Source: Leucobacter triazinivorans
GTDB taxonomy: Bacteria; Actinomycetota; Actinomycetes; Actinomycetales; Microbacteriaceae
Reading direction: 5' to 3'
DNA length: 64,000 nt
Assembly: GCF_004208635.1 (NCBI RefSeq)
Contig: NZ_CP035806.1
Span: 2,604,001-2,668,000 of the forward strand
Made by a program: the position numbers and the translations under genes. This document shows, one piece after another, positions 21,132 through 29,693 of the stretch. The notes beneath the pieces are model-generated. The model did no database searches. It saw only the letters and a program-made list of their open reading frames with translations, and was not told the origin of the DNA. The first letter of the stretch is position 1; each line of letters begins with the position of its first letter.

Positions 21132-22460
21132 GTGGAAATCACCCTCATCGTGCTGCTGGTCATCGCACTGGCGCTGTTCTTCGACTTCACCAACGGCTTC
21201 CACGACACGGCCAACGCGATGGCGACGCCCATCGCGACCGGGGCGCTCAAGCCGAAGACCGCGGTGCTGCTCGCCGCGATCCTCAACCTCGTCGGCGCAT
21301 TCCTCTCGACCGAGGTGGCCAAGACCATCTCGGGTGGTCTGATCAACGAGGGCGACGGCGGGGTGCTCATCACCCCGGAGATGATCTTCGCCGGCCTCAT
21401 CGGCGCGATCGTCTGGAACCTGCTGACCTGGCTCTACGGTCTGCCCTCCAGCTCCTCCCACGCGCTGTTCGGCGGCCTCATCGGCGCGGCGATCGTCGGC
21501 GCGGGCATCAACGCCATCAACGGCGGGGTCTTCCTCTCGAAGATCCTGATCCCGATGCTCGCCGCCCCGCTCACCGCGGGCATCGTCGCGTTCACGGCGA
21601 CCCGGGTGGCCTATGCGATCACGCGCCGCCACGACGGCAAGAAGGACGGCCGCGGCCGTTTCCGCTACGCCCAGATCGCCTCGTCCTCGCTCATCGCGCT
21701 GGCCCACGGCACCAACGACGCTCAGAAGACGATGGGCGTCATCACGCTCACGCTCGTCGCCGCGAACCTGCAGGAGCCCGGCACCGGCCCCCACTTCTGG
21801 GTCATCGCGGCGTGCGCCTTCGCGATCGCGCTCGGCACGTACTCGGGCGGGTGGCGCATCATCCGCACGCTCGGCGCGGGCCTCACCCAGGTCAAGCCGG
21901 CGCAGGGCTTCGCGGCCGAGACCAGCACGGCCGCCACGATCCTCGCCTCGAGCCACCTCGGCTTCGCGCTCTCGACCACGCAGGTCGCCTCGGGCTCGGT
22001 CATCGGCTCGGGCCTCGGACGACGCGGATCGAGCGTGCGCTGGCGCGCGGTCGGCCGCATCGGGCTCGGCTGGCTCTTCACCCTGCCCGCCTCGGGCGCC
22101 GTTGCGGCGGTCGCGGCGCTGATCGCCCACATCGGTCCCGTGGGCATCGTGATCGACGCGGTGCTCGGCTTCGGCTTCATTCTGGTGATCTTCTGGCGCT
22201 CCCGGCGCAACAAGGTCGACCACTCCAACGCGATCCCCGTGCCCGACGTGGCCGAGTCGGGGTACGCGGTGCGCATCCGCAAGGGGAAGGTCAAGCCTCT
22301 GAAGACCAAGACCGGCACGATTCCGCCGCTCACCCCGGTGGCGCAGTCGGCCGTGCGCGACGATCTCGCCGCGCGCGAGGCCGAGAAGGCGGCGCGCGAG
22401 GCGCAGGCCGCCGATGAGGCAGCCGGCTCCGAGGACGCCGAGCGGGGGAGTGCACGATGA
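21132..22460 (+). CDS. pit: Low-affinity inorganic phosphate transporter (PiT family)
   Basis: Proton- or cation-coupled phosphate permease. 442 residues with about ten membrane segments. Both PHO4 family signatures are visible: FFDFTNGFHDTANAMATPI at the N-terminus and ALAHGTNDAQKTMGVITL in the second half, with the paired LPSSSSHALFGG and LASSHLGFALSTTQVASGS loops. A charged cytoplasmic tail follows. GTG start at 21132; the ribosome site is weak. ATGA overlap with a small membrane protein downstream. Two PHO-box-like repeats upstream suggest PhoP control. Confidence 0.92.
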   Translation: MEITLIVLLVIALALFFDFTNGFHDTANAMATPIATGALKPKTAVLLAAILNLVGAFLSTEVAKTISGGLINEGDGGVLITPEMIFAGLIGAIVWNLLTWLYGLPSSSSHALFGGLIGAAIVGAGINAINGGVFLSKILIPMLAAPLTAGIVAFTATRVAYAITRRHDGKKDGRGRFRYAQIASSSLIALAHGTNDAQKTMGVITLTLVAANLQEPGTGPHFWVIAACAFAIALGTYSGGWRIIRTLGAGLTQVKPAQGFAAETSTAATILASSHLGFALSTTQVASGSVIGSGLGRRGSSVRWRAVGRIGLGWLFTLPASGAVAAVAALIAHIGPVGIVIDAVLGFGFILVIFWRSRRNKVDHSNAIPVPDVAESGYAVRIRKGKVKPLKTKTGTIPPLTPVAQSAVRDDLAAREAEKAAREAQAADEAAGSEDAERGSAR

Positions 22461-22756
22461 ACATCGACTGGATGGCCTTCCTCATCGTCTTCGTGGCGGC
22501 GCTGCTCTCGGCCGTGTTCGTGGTCGCGCTGTACTCGCTCGGGATCCGGTTCCTCGCCACCCCCGCTCCGCCGGTGCGGCTCGACGATGGCACCTTCGCG
22601 CCCGACGGCCCGTCCCGCGACGACGAGGACGACGACGTCGACGCTCTCGGGAGGCCCCGCTGGGCCACCGTCGCCGCCAACGTGTGCTTCGCGCTGTCGG
22701 CGCTCGCGGTGCTGATCGGGATCTTCCTGATCGTTCCCGCCCTGCACTTCTGGTGA
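22457..22756 (+). CDS. Small two-helix membrane protein coupled to pit
   Basis: 99 residues, family not recognised. ATG overlaps the pit stop (ATGA). Membrane segments at about 5-27 and 75-96 flank an acidic, proline-containing loop (DDEDDDVDALGRPRW). Similar small proteins often sit next to actinobacterial Pit transporters, so it may be an accessory subunit; that is inference. Confidence 0.75.
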   Translation: MNIDWMAFLIVFVAALLSAVFVVALYSLGIRFLATPAPPVRLDDGTFAPDGPSRDDEDDDVDALGRPRWATVAANVCFALSALAVLIGIFLIVPALHFW

Positions 22757-22770
22757 GCGGACCCGATTGA

Positions 22771-22822
22771 GGGAGCGCAGCGCACTTCCCGCCGCTTGGG
22801 CGAGCGCAGCGAGTCGAAACCC
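22771..22822. repeat. GCGAGCGCAGCGAGTCGAAACC-type intergenic repeat
   Basis: GGGAGCGCAGCG and GGGCGAGCGCAGCGAGTCGA lie 28 nt apart after the pit operon. The same motif recurs as a hairpin at 53690-53755. Confidence 0.5.
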
Positions 22823-22894
22823 GTACTCGCGGCGCTCGACCCCGCGGTGCCTCGCTGCTCCGGCCGCGCCCGGCCCGCGGAGAGGCAGGCCCAG

Positions 22895-22900
22895 TAGGGT
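22895..22900 (+). promoter_or_regulatory. -10 box TAGGGT, leaderless
   Basis: Ends 6 nt before the ATG at 22907. Confidence 0.45.
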
Positions 22901-22906
22901 GGGCGC

Positions 22907-24307
22907 ATGAGCGAGCACACGGATCGGATCCCAGGCCTCGTCGCCGGACTGCGGCACGGTTTCGAGCGCGGCGTCACCCGCCCGGAGTCGTGGCGGCGCG
23001 AGCAGTTGCACCGCCTCCGCGCCCTGCTGCTCGAGCGCGGCGACGACTTCGAGCGCGCGCTGCGCGAGGACCTCGGCAAGTCGGGCACCGAGGCGCAGCT
23101 CACCGAGATCGGCTTCCTCGTCACCGAGATCGACTCCGCGCTGCGCCACCTCTCCCGCTGGATGCGCCCCGAACGTGTCGCGGTGCCGCTCGCGGCGCAG
23201 CCCGCGTCGGCGAGGATCGTGCCCGAGCCGCTGGGCGTCGTGCTGGTCATCGCCCCCTGGAACTATCCGCTGATGCTCGCCCTGTCGCCCGTGATCGGCG
23301 CGCTCGCGGCGGGGAACGCCGTCGTGATCAAGCCGAGCGAGCTGGCTCCCGCGACCTCGTCGCTTCTCGGAAGGCTTGTTCCCGACGCGCTGGATCGTCG
23401 CGCTGTGGCGGTGGTCGAGGGCGGCGTGCCCGAGACCACGGCGCTGCTCGAACAGCGCTTCGACCACATCTTCTACACCGGCAACGGGCGCGTCGGGCGC
23501 ATCGTGGCGCGCGCTGCAGCCGAGCACCTCACCCCGATCACGCTCGAGCTCGGCGGCAAGTCGCCCGTCTACGTCGACGAGACCGCGCCGCTCGCCGAGA
23601 CCGCGCGTCGCATCGCCTGGGGCAAGTTCATGAACGCGGGCCAGACCTGCGTGGCGCCCGACTACGTGCTGGGCCGGCCCGAGGTGCTCCGCGAGCTGGC
23701 GCCGGCGCTGGAGGCGGCCGTGCACGAGCTCTACGGCAACGCCACCGCGCGCAACCCCGACTACGGGAGGGTCGTCAACGACGCCCAGTTCGAACGCCTC
23801 GTCGGCTACCTCGACGACGGCGCGGTCGAGGTCGGCGGCGGCTTCGACGCCACGATCCGCCACATCGCGCCGACGGTGCTCTCCGGAGTGCCCCGGGACG
23901 CGCCCGTCATGCGCGACGAGATCTTCGGGCCGATCCTGCCGCTCGTCGAGGTCGCCGACCTCGACGACGCGCTCGACTTCGTCGCGGCACGGGACAAGCC
24001 GCTCGCCGCATACGTCTTCAGCGAGCACCCCGCCACGCGGAAGCGGTGGGAGCAGGAGACGAGCTCGGGCGCCCTCAACTTCGGCGTGCCGGTGCTGCAC
24101 CTCGTGGCCCCCGAGCTGCCGTTCGGCGGGGTCGGCGAGAGCGGCATGGGGGCCTACCACGGCGAGCGCTCGTTCCGTGTCTTCAGCCATGAGAAGCCGG
24201 TGCTCACGAAGCCCTTCGCGCCCGACACCCTCGGGTCCACCATCATGCCGCCCTACACGGCGCAGAAGAGTCGCCTCGTGCGCCGCTGGTTGCGCCGCCT
24301 CATGTGA
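22907..24307 (+). CDS. Aldehyde dehydrogenase, class 3-like
   Basis: NAD(P)-dependent oxidation of an aldehyde to an acid. 466 residues, the shorter length of the ALDH3/coniferyl-aldehyde branch. Motifs: [54 protein letters not shown] with the general-base Glu, and GQTCVAPDY with the catalytic Cys. The C-terminus has membrane-proximal basic residues ([13 protein letters not shown]), as in fatty-aldehyde enzymes. Substrate unknown. Followed by an AI-2E-family transporter with its own leaderless promoter. Confidence 0.9.
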   Translation: MSEHTDRIPGLVAGLRHGFERGVTRPESWRREQLHRLRALLLERGDDFERALREDLGKSGTEAQLTEIGFLVTEIDSALRHLSRWMRPERVAVPLAAQPASARIVPEPLGVVLVIAPWNYPLMLALSPVIGALAAGNAVVIKPSELAPATSSLLGRLVPDALDRRAVAVVEGGVPETTALLEQRFDHIFYTGNGRVGRIVARAAAEHLTPITLELGGKSPVYVDETAPLAETARRIAWGKFMNAGQTCVAPDYVLGRPEVLRELAPALEAAVHELYGNATARNPDYGRVVNDAQFERLVGYLDDGAVEVGGGFDATIRHIAPTVLSGVPRDAPVMRDEIFGPILPLVEVADLDDALDFVAARDKPLAAYVFSEHPATRKRWEQETSSGALNFGVPVLHLVAPELPFGGVGESGMGAYHGERSFRVFSHEKPVLTKPFAPDTLGSTIMPPYTAQKSRLVRRWLRRLM

Positions 24308-24344
24308 GCGGGCGGGTATCACCGAACCGACATGCTGTCGTGAG

Positions 24345-24350
24345 TAGGAT
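24345..24350 (+). promoter_or_regulatory. -10 box TAGGAT, leaderless
   Basis: Ends 6 nt before the GTG at 24357; no Shine-Dalgarno sequence. Confidence 0.5.
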
Positions 24351-24356
24351 TGTGCC

Positions 24357-25562
24357 GTGGATGAGCCCAGAAGCGAGGCCCCGAGCCGCGCACCGCACCC
24401 GGCCGACGACGCCGCGCACGAGCTGCCGCTCGGCGTGCGGGTCGCGGCCGCCTGGTCATGGCGCCTGATCCTCATCGGGCTCGCCCTGGCCGGCTTCCTG
24501 TGGCTCGTGGTGCAGGTGCGCATCATCGTGATCCCGCTGCTCATCGCGATCCTGCTCACTGCACTGCTCGCGCCGGTCGTGCAGTGGTTCGAGCGGCAGG
24601 GAGCGCCCCGCTGGCTCGGCGTGGTGACAGCGCTCGCCATCTTCGGCGTCGCGGTGTGGATGCTCATCACCCTCATCACGACGCAGCTGCGCAACGGATT
24701 CGAGGACGTCGCCCGGCGCTCCGAGGAGGTCTGGTGGGAGGCTCTGCACTGGGCGGAGGCGACGTTCGGGATCTCGGCAGCCGAGATCGAGACCTTCACC
24801 GGGCAGATCTGGAAGACCATCGAGGGGCACCAGTCCGAGATCTGGAGCGGTGCGCTCGGCGTCGCGACGACCGCCGGCCAGTTCATCACCGGGGCGCTGC
24901 TGACGGTCTTCTCGCTCATCTTCATGCTCATCGACGGCAAGCGGATCTGGTTCTGGGTGGTCGGCTTCCTGCCCGCGAAGGCGCACGCTCCCGTCGACGC
25001 GGCCGGGCGCGCCGGGTGGATCTCGGTCGGCCAGTACGTGCGCGTGCAGATCTTCGTCGCCTTCGTCGACGCCGTCGGCATCGGCGCGGGCGCGGCGCTG
25101 CTCGGCGTGCCGCTCGCGATCCCGATCGCGATCCTCGTCTTCCTGGGATCGTTCATCCCGTTCCTCGGCGCCATTACCACCGGCGCCCTCGCCGCGTTCA
25201 TCGCGCTCGTCTACAACGGGCCCGTGAACGCGCTCATCATGCTGGGCGTGGTGATCCTCGTCAATCAGATCGAGGGCCACGTGCTGCAGCCGTTGGTCAT
25301 GGGCAGCGCCGTCAAGGTGCACCCGCTGGGCGTGGTGCTCGCCGTCTCGACGGGTGCGCTGCTCGCGGGGGTGCCCGGCGCGCTCTTCGCCGTACCCATC
25401 GCGGCCTCGGCCAACTCCATCGTCAACACGCTGGTCAGCAGGCAGTGGGAGGTGGGATCCGATCCCGTCGCCGACTACCACCGGCGAGAGAAGACTCACC
25501 ACCGGGCCCGTTACCGGGCCCGCGCGCTCGCCAAGCGGCAGCGCAAGGAAGGACACTCATGA
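24357..25562 (+). CDS. AI-2E family transporter
   Basis: Polytopic membrane protein of 401 residues with seven to eight hydrophobic segments. The family pattern is clear: paired N-terminal helices (LILIGLALAGFLWLVVQVR; IIVIPLLIAILLTALLAPV), a long amphipathic region at about 110-170, then the conserved LGSFIPFLGAITTG and NQIEGHVLQPLVMG. Members include Na+/H+ antiporters and the putative autoinducer-2 exporter TqsA, so the name does not establish AI-2 transport. Stop overlaps the ilvA start (ATGA). Confidence 0.88.
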   Translation: MDEPRSEAPSRAPHPADDAAHELPLGVRVAAAWSWRLILIGLALAGFLWLVVQVRIIVIPLLIAILLTALLAPVVQWFERQGAPRWLGVVTALAIFGVAVWMLITLITTQLRNGFEDVARRSEEVWWEALHWAEATFGISAAEIETFTGQIWKTIEGHQSEIWSGALGVATTAGQFITGALLTVFSLIFMLIDGKRIWFWVVGFLPAKAHAPVDAAGRAGWISVGQYVRVQIFVAFVDAVGIGAGAALLGVPLAIPIAILVFLGSFIPFLGAITTGALAAFIALVYNGPVNALIMLGVVILVNQIEGHVLQPLVMGSAVKVHPLGVVLAVSTGALLAGVPGALFAVPIAASANSIVNTLVSRQWEVGSDPVADYHRREKTHHRARYRARALAKRQRKEGHS

Positions 25563-26803
25563 CCGAGGCTCAGCCGGCACTCGTGCTGGAGGACTTCGAA
25601 CGCGCACTCGATCTCGTGCACCGCGTGACGCAGCGCACCCCGCTCGAATCATCCCGCTACCTCGCGGAGATTCTCGGGGTGCCGAAGGTCTACCTGAAGT
25701 GCGAGAACCTGCAGCGCACCGGAGCCTACAAGCTCCGCGGCGCATACAACCGGCTCACGCAGCTGTCCGACGCCGAGCGGGCGCGAGGGGTGGTGGCCGC
25801 CTCGGCCGGCAACCATGCGCAGGGCGTGGCGTTCGCGGCGCGCGAGCTCGGCATCAAGGCCACCATCTTCATGCCCCTCGGCGTCGCGCTGCCCAAGCTG
25901 CAGGCGACCCGGGGCTACGGCGCCGAGGTGGTGCTCGAGGGATCGACGTTCGACGAGACCAATCGCGCGGCCCAGCAGTTCGTCGCCGAGACCGGCGCGC
26001 TCTTCGTGCCGCCCTTCGACGACCCCGCGGTGATCGTGGGGCAGGGCACGGTCGCGCTCGAGATCCTCGAGTCGGCGCCAGAGGTCGAGACGCTGATCGT
26101 GCCCATCGGCGGCGGCGGGCTGATCTCGGGCGTCGCGGCGGCGGCGAAGCAGCTCGCCGCGCGCGAGGGGCGACCGATGCGGGTCATCGGCGTGCAGTCC
26201 GAGAACGCGGCGCCGTTCAAATCGTCGCTCAAGGTGGGGCGGCCCGTGACCGTCGAGACGCGGCCGACGATCGCCGACGGCATCGCCGTCGCGCGGCCGG
26301 GCGAACTCAACTTCGACATGGTGCAGGAGTACGTCGACGAGGTCGTCACGGTGAGCGACGACGACATCGCGCGCGCCATCGTCATGCTGCTCGAGCGCGC
26401 CAAGCTCGTCGTCGAGCCGGCCGGCGCGGCCGGTGTCGCGGCGATCCTCGCGGGCAAGGCGCGCGCCAGCGGCGTCACCGCGACCATCCTCTCCGGAGGC
26501 AACATCGATCCGCTGCTGCTGCAGCGCGTGATCGGGCACGGCCTCGCGGCGTCGGCGCGCTACCTCAAGCTGCGCATTCTGCTGCCCGACGTGCCGGGCC
26601 AGCTGGTGCGCACGGCCTCGATCGTGGCGTCGCAGAACGCCAACGTCGTGGAGGTGATCCACACGCGTCACGCGACCGAGCTGCCCGTCAGCGAGGTGGA
26701 GCTCGAACTGCACATCGAGACGCGCGGGCACGAGCACGGCGATGCCGTCGCGCAGGCGCTGCGCGACGCCGGGTACACGGTGCGGGTGGGCGAGCGCTAC
26801 TGA
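25559..26803 (+). CDS. ilvA: Threonine ammonia-lyase with C-terminal ACT domain
   Basis: PLP enzyme deaminating threonine to 2-oxobutyrate. 414 residues. The PLP lysine is in RTGAYKLRGAYN (Lys58), SAGNHAQGVA is the substrate loop and VPIGGGGLISGV (about 185) the phosphate loop. A single ACT-like domain from about 330 (LKLRILLPDVPGQLVRTASIV) matches the shorter catabolic-type enzyme. ATG overlaps the transporter stop, indicating coupling. Convergent with the TetR gene. Confidence 0.92.
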   Translation: MTEAQPALVLEDFERALDLVHRVTQRTPLESSRYLAEILGVPKVYLKCENLQRTGAYKLRGAYNRLTQLSDAERARGVVAASAGNHAQGVAFAARELGIKATIFMPLGVALPKLQATRGYGAEVVLEGSTFDETNRAAQQFVAETGALFVPPFDDPAVIVGQGTVALEILESAPEVETLIVPIGGGGLISGVAAAAKQLAAREGRPMRVIGVQSENAAPFKSSLKVGRPVTVETRPTIADGIAVARPGELNFDMVQEYVDEVVTVSDDDIARAIVMLLERAKLVVEPAGAAGVAAILAGKARASGVTATILSGGNIDPLLLQRVIGHGLAASARYLKLRILLPDVPGQLVRTASIVASQNANVVEVIHTRHATELPVSEVELELHIETRGHEHGDAVAQALRDAGYTVRVGERY

Positions 26804-26861
26804 CGCGGGCCGCCGGGGTCTGCGGGCCTGTCTGGGGTTCGCCCGGGCCGTGCGGCGCGAC

Positions 26862-27461
26862 TCACGCGGTGAGCGCGGCGCCCGCCTGCTCGGCGAAGAG
26901 CCGGATCGCGCGATGCGCGTCGGCGACCGTGATGCTGCCGCCCGCCACGATGTGCAGGCCGTAGGCGTCTTCGAGCGCCACGAAGTTCATCGCGATGTCG
27001 TCGAGCGCGCCGGTGAGCCGGAACTCGCCGGAGGCCGAGCCCTGTTCGAGGATCCCGCGGTAGAGCTCGAGCTGCTCGCGATAGAGCCGCTGCACCAGCT
27101 CGTCGTGCAGCGGGGATTTGCCCGCGAGCACATCGAACTCGTAGAGCAGTCGCATGAGCGCGTCGTCGGGCCCCTCGGGCAGGCCCGCGGTGATCGCGGT
27201 CTCGAGCTTCTGCGCCGCGCCCTCCTGCAGTGCGACGAGCGCCGCTCGCTCTTCGCCCACCCGACGCATGCCGGCCGCGTGGGCCTCGACGAGGATCGCG
27301 TCGAGATCCTCGTAGTAGTAGAGCAGCGCGCCCCGGGTCACGCCGGCCTGGTTGGCCACATCGGTGAGCGAGAGGTTGCGCAGGCCGTGCTCGGCCGCCG
27401 CGGCGAGGGCGGCGTCGACGACTTCTCTGCGGCGCTGCTTCTGCGTGCTCGGTCGGGCCAT
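26862..27461 (-). CDS. TetR-family transcriptional regulator
   Basis: 199 residues. The N-terminal DNA-binding domain has the TetR helix-turn-helix LSLTDVANQAGVTRGALLYYYEDLDAIL at about 30-57. The C-terminal ligand domain is helical and unassigned. Divergent from the amidohydrolase/permease operon, whose promoter contains two palindromes suited to a TetR dimer; it probably represses that operon and responds to its substrate. A CATACT box 6 nt before the ATG may give a leaderless mRNA. Confidence 0.9.
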   Translation of the reverse strand: MARPSTQKQRRREVVDAALAAAAEHGLRNLSLTDVANQAGVTRGALLYYYEDLDAILVEAHAAGMRRVGEERAALVALQEGAAQKLETAITAGLPEGPDDALMRLLYEFDVLAGKSPLHDELVQRLYREQLELYRGILEQGSASGEFRLTGALDDIAMNFVALEDAYGLHIVAGGSITVADAHRAIRLFAEQAGAALTA

Positions 27462-27510
27462 ACGGCCAGTATGCCAGCCGCGGCCGGCCGCCCTGCGCGC
27501 GGTCTGAGTT

Positions 27511-27594
27511 GCGCCCGCTCGCCACGCGCCCGCTCGCCACGCGCCCGCTTGCCACGCGCCCGCTCGCCACGCGCCCGCTCGCCACGCGCCCGCC
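27511..27594. repeat. 15-nt tandem repeat (GCGCCCGCTCGCCAC)
   Basis: Five adjacent 15-nt units from 27511 to 27585, the third with one change (CTT for CTC), then a partial sixth. Together with the palindromic element at 27606 and the operator region it accounts for the 368-nt gap between the TetR gene and the amidohydrolase. Confidence 0.75.
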
Positions 27595-27605
27595 TCTTCC
27601 CAGCT

Positions 27606-27684
27606 GAGACCGACCCCACTGTTCGAACACGATGCCTTCGGCGCCGATAATTCGAGCGGTTTGGAACACTGGGCTCGGTTTCGG
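27606..27684. repeat. ~80-bp palindromic intergenic element, copy 2
   Basis: Begins GAGACCGACCCCACTGTTCG and ends ACACTGGGCTCGGTTTCGG; related to the copies at 19263 and 48735. Confidence 0.65.
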
Positions 27685-27746
27685 CAGCCAAGGGGCGGAT
27701 CCGGGGCCGGGACGGGCGGCGGCAGGATCGGCCGGCCGGCGGTTTC

Positions 27747-27789
27747 TTGACATCTGAGTAAATTAATTTACTCTTGAGTTAAAGAACTC
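27747..27789 (+). promoter_or_regulatory. Promoter with two overlapping palindromic operators
   Basis: -35 TTGACA (27747-27752), 16-nt spacer, -10 TACTCT (27769-27774). A perfect 18-bp palindrome GAGTAAATTAATTTACTC (27756-27773) fills the spacer and most of the -10; a second, GAGTT-AAAG-AACTC (27776-27789), covers the expected transcription start. The layout predicts repression, most simply by the adjacent TetR protein. Confidence 0.75.
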
Positions 27790-27829
27790 GCCCGCCGCAC
27801 GATCGCGCGCCCGATCCCCTGGAGCTGAC

Positions 27830-29545
27830 ATGGCCGTCGACACCCTCTTCACCGGAGGAATGATCCGCACCTTCGATCCCGCGCAGCCGTGGGCGGAGGC
27901 GCTCGGCATCACCGGCGATCGGATCAGCTACGTGGGCCCTGCGGCCGAGGCGCCCGCCGCCCGCCGAACCGTGCAGCTCGAGGGCCGCCTGCTCACCCCG
28001 GGCGTGGCCGACACGCACAACCACCTCCTCCTCGGCTTCGACGATCTCGCCGTGAGTCTCGACCAGGTGCAGAGCCTCGACGTGGTGCGATCCCGCATCG
28101 CGGAGTTCGCCGAGACCCACCCGGATCTCGACTGGATCTGCGCCGAGAACGCCCTCTACTCGGTGGTCGAGGGCCGCCGCCCCAACGCCGACGACCTCGT
28201 GGGGGTCACCGATCGCCCGGTCTTCATCACGACGTACGATCAGCACTCGGTCTGGCTCAACCGCCCGGCGCTCGCGAAGCTCGGCATCCTGAACGGCGGT
28301 GATATCGCCTGGGGCAATCCTGAGATCGACACCGCCACCGGCGAGCCCACGGGGTGGATCACCGACTTCTACACGAGCGCGATGACCATCGACGGCCTCG
28401 CCGAGCTGCAGCGCGATATCCCCATGTACTCGCCGGATCGCCGCTACCGCAAGATCGTGAACAGCCTCGACATGGCGGCCCGATCCGGGATCACGACCGT
28501 GGTCGAGCCGCAGGTGCCGCTCGCCGAGCTCGATCTCTTCGCCCGCGCTGAGCGCGAGGGGCGGCTCACGAGCCGCACCATCGCCGCCATCTACCATCCG
28601 GTGGGCGCCGACGGCGATTTCCGGGCCCGCATCACCGAGGCGATCCGCGAGACCCCGCAGCACGAGCGCTTCAGGCTCGGCCCGGTCAAGCTCTACGCCG
28701 ACGACGTGATCGAGCCGCACACCGCCGCGATGCTCGAGGACTACGCGAACCGCCCGGGGCACCGCGGGCACACGAGCCTCGAGCCGACCGAGTTCACCCG
28801 ACTGTTCGTGGAGCTCGACCGGCTGGGATACCAGGTGCACACCCACGCCACGGGCGACTGGGGGATCCGCCTCACCCTCGACTCGATCGAGGCCGCGCAG
28901 CGCGCGAACGGTCGCGTCGATGCGCGGCACGGGATCGTGCACGTCGAGTGCCTCGCCCCCGAGGATCTGCCGCGCTTCGCCGAGCTCGGCGTCGTCGCCG
29001 CGATGCAGCCGCGGCACGCCTCGCCCGACCTCGTGGCCGGCACCTGGATGGAGAACGTGGGCGAGGCCCGCTGGGATCGCGCCTGGCGCTTCCGCTCGAT
29101 GATCGACTCGGGCGCGCGCGTCACCTTCTCGAGCGACTGGCAGGTGGGCGAGATGGATCCGCTCGTCGGACTCTACAGCGCCATGACCCGCGCCCGCCTC
29201 GACGGGCACGACGCCTGGACTCCAGGCGAGCGGCTCGACCTCGACCGCGCGCTCGAGGCCTACACGAGGGGCGGGGCCGAGGCCTTCCACCACGAGGAGG
29301 CGCTGGGCGTGCTGCGCGTCGGCGCGCTCGCGGACGTGGTCGTCTGGTCGGGCGATCTCTACGCCATGGAGGCCGCCGAGATCCTCGAGCAGAGCGCCGA
29401 GCTGACCGTGGTCGGCGGCAGCGCGATCCATGACGCGCGCGGCGAGATGGACGGCGCTCCGGCCGCCGCGAACGTGCAGGATCCGGCCGGCGCCGGGCAG
29501 AGGTGCGACGAGCCCGCCGAAGAACACCACTGCCACAGCCACTGA
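27830..29545 (+). CDS. Amidohydrolase family 3 protein (YtcJ-like)
   Basis: Metal-dependent hydrolase of a C-N bond in an exogenous or metabolic substrate. 571 residues. Metal-ligand motifs: VADTHNHLLLG (about 62), the carbamylated-lysine region LGPVKLYADDVI (about 285), VHTHATGDWGIR, and FSSDWQVGEMDP. The composite beta-sandwich closes with LRVGALADVVVWSGDLYAM. The tail after about 545 is unusual, with cysteine and histidine (CDEPAEEHHCHSH), possibly metal-binding. GGAG lies 7 nt before the ATG. Shares a promoter with the downstream APC permease and is probably controlled by TetR. Confidence 0.87.
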   Translation: MAVDTLFTGGMIRTFDPAQPWAEALGITGDRISYVGPAAEAPAARRTVQLEGRLLTPGVADTHNHLLLGFDDLAVSLDQVQSLDVVRSRIAEFAETHPDLDWICAENALYSVVEGRRPNADDLVGVTDRPVFITTYDQHSVWLNRPALAKLGILNGGDIAWGNPEIDTATGEPTGWITDFYTSAMTIDGLAELQRDIPMYSPDRRYRKIVNSLDMAARSGITTVVEPQVPLAELDLFARAEREGRLTSRTIAAIYHPVGADGDFRARITEAIRETPQHERFRLGPVKLYADDVIEPHTAAMLEDYANRPGHRGHTSLEPTEFTRLFVELDRLGYQVHTHATGDWGIRLTLDSIEAAQRANGRVDARHGIVHVECLAPEDLPRFAELGVVAAMQPRHASPDLVAGTWMENVGEARWDRAWRFRSMIDSGARVTFSSDWQVGEMDPLVGLYSAMTRARLDGHDAWTPGERLDLDRALEAYTRGGAEAFHHEEALGVLRVGALADVVVWSGDLYAMEAAEILEQSAELTVVGGSAIHDARGEMDGAPAAANVQDPAGAGQRCDEPAEEHHCHSH

Positions 29546-29555
29546 CACCGCCCCG

Positions 29556-29660
29556 TCATGCTGCGTGCGCGAAGCGGATCGCAGGATCTCCACCGAGCAG
29601 CCGCGATCCTGAGACTCGCCGCGCGAGCGGAGCGAGTCGCAGTATCCGCACCAGCTCCGT
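29556..29660. repeat. Palindromic CTGCG/CGCAG repeats
   Basis: Two degenerate copies: GTCATGCTGCG...GATCGCAGGATCTCC and GCGATCCTGAG...GAGTCGCAGTATCC. In the amidohydrolase-permease gap; may form a mRNA-stabilising stem-loop. Confidence 0.5.
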
Positions 29661-29693
29661 CCCACAACGAAGTGAAGAAGTGAAGGAGATCAC

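Noticed and set aside
21722..25201. 1159-codon minus-strand frame opposite pit, ALDH and the AI-2E-family gene
   Set aside because: Only a GC-bias shadow of three well-supported plus-strand genes.
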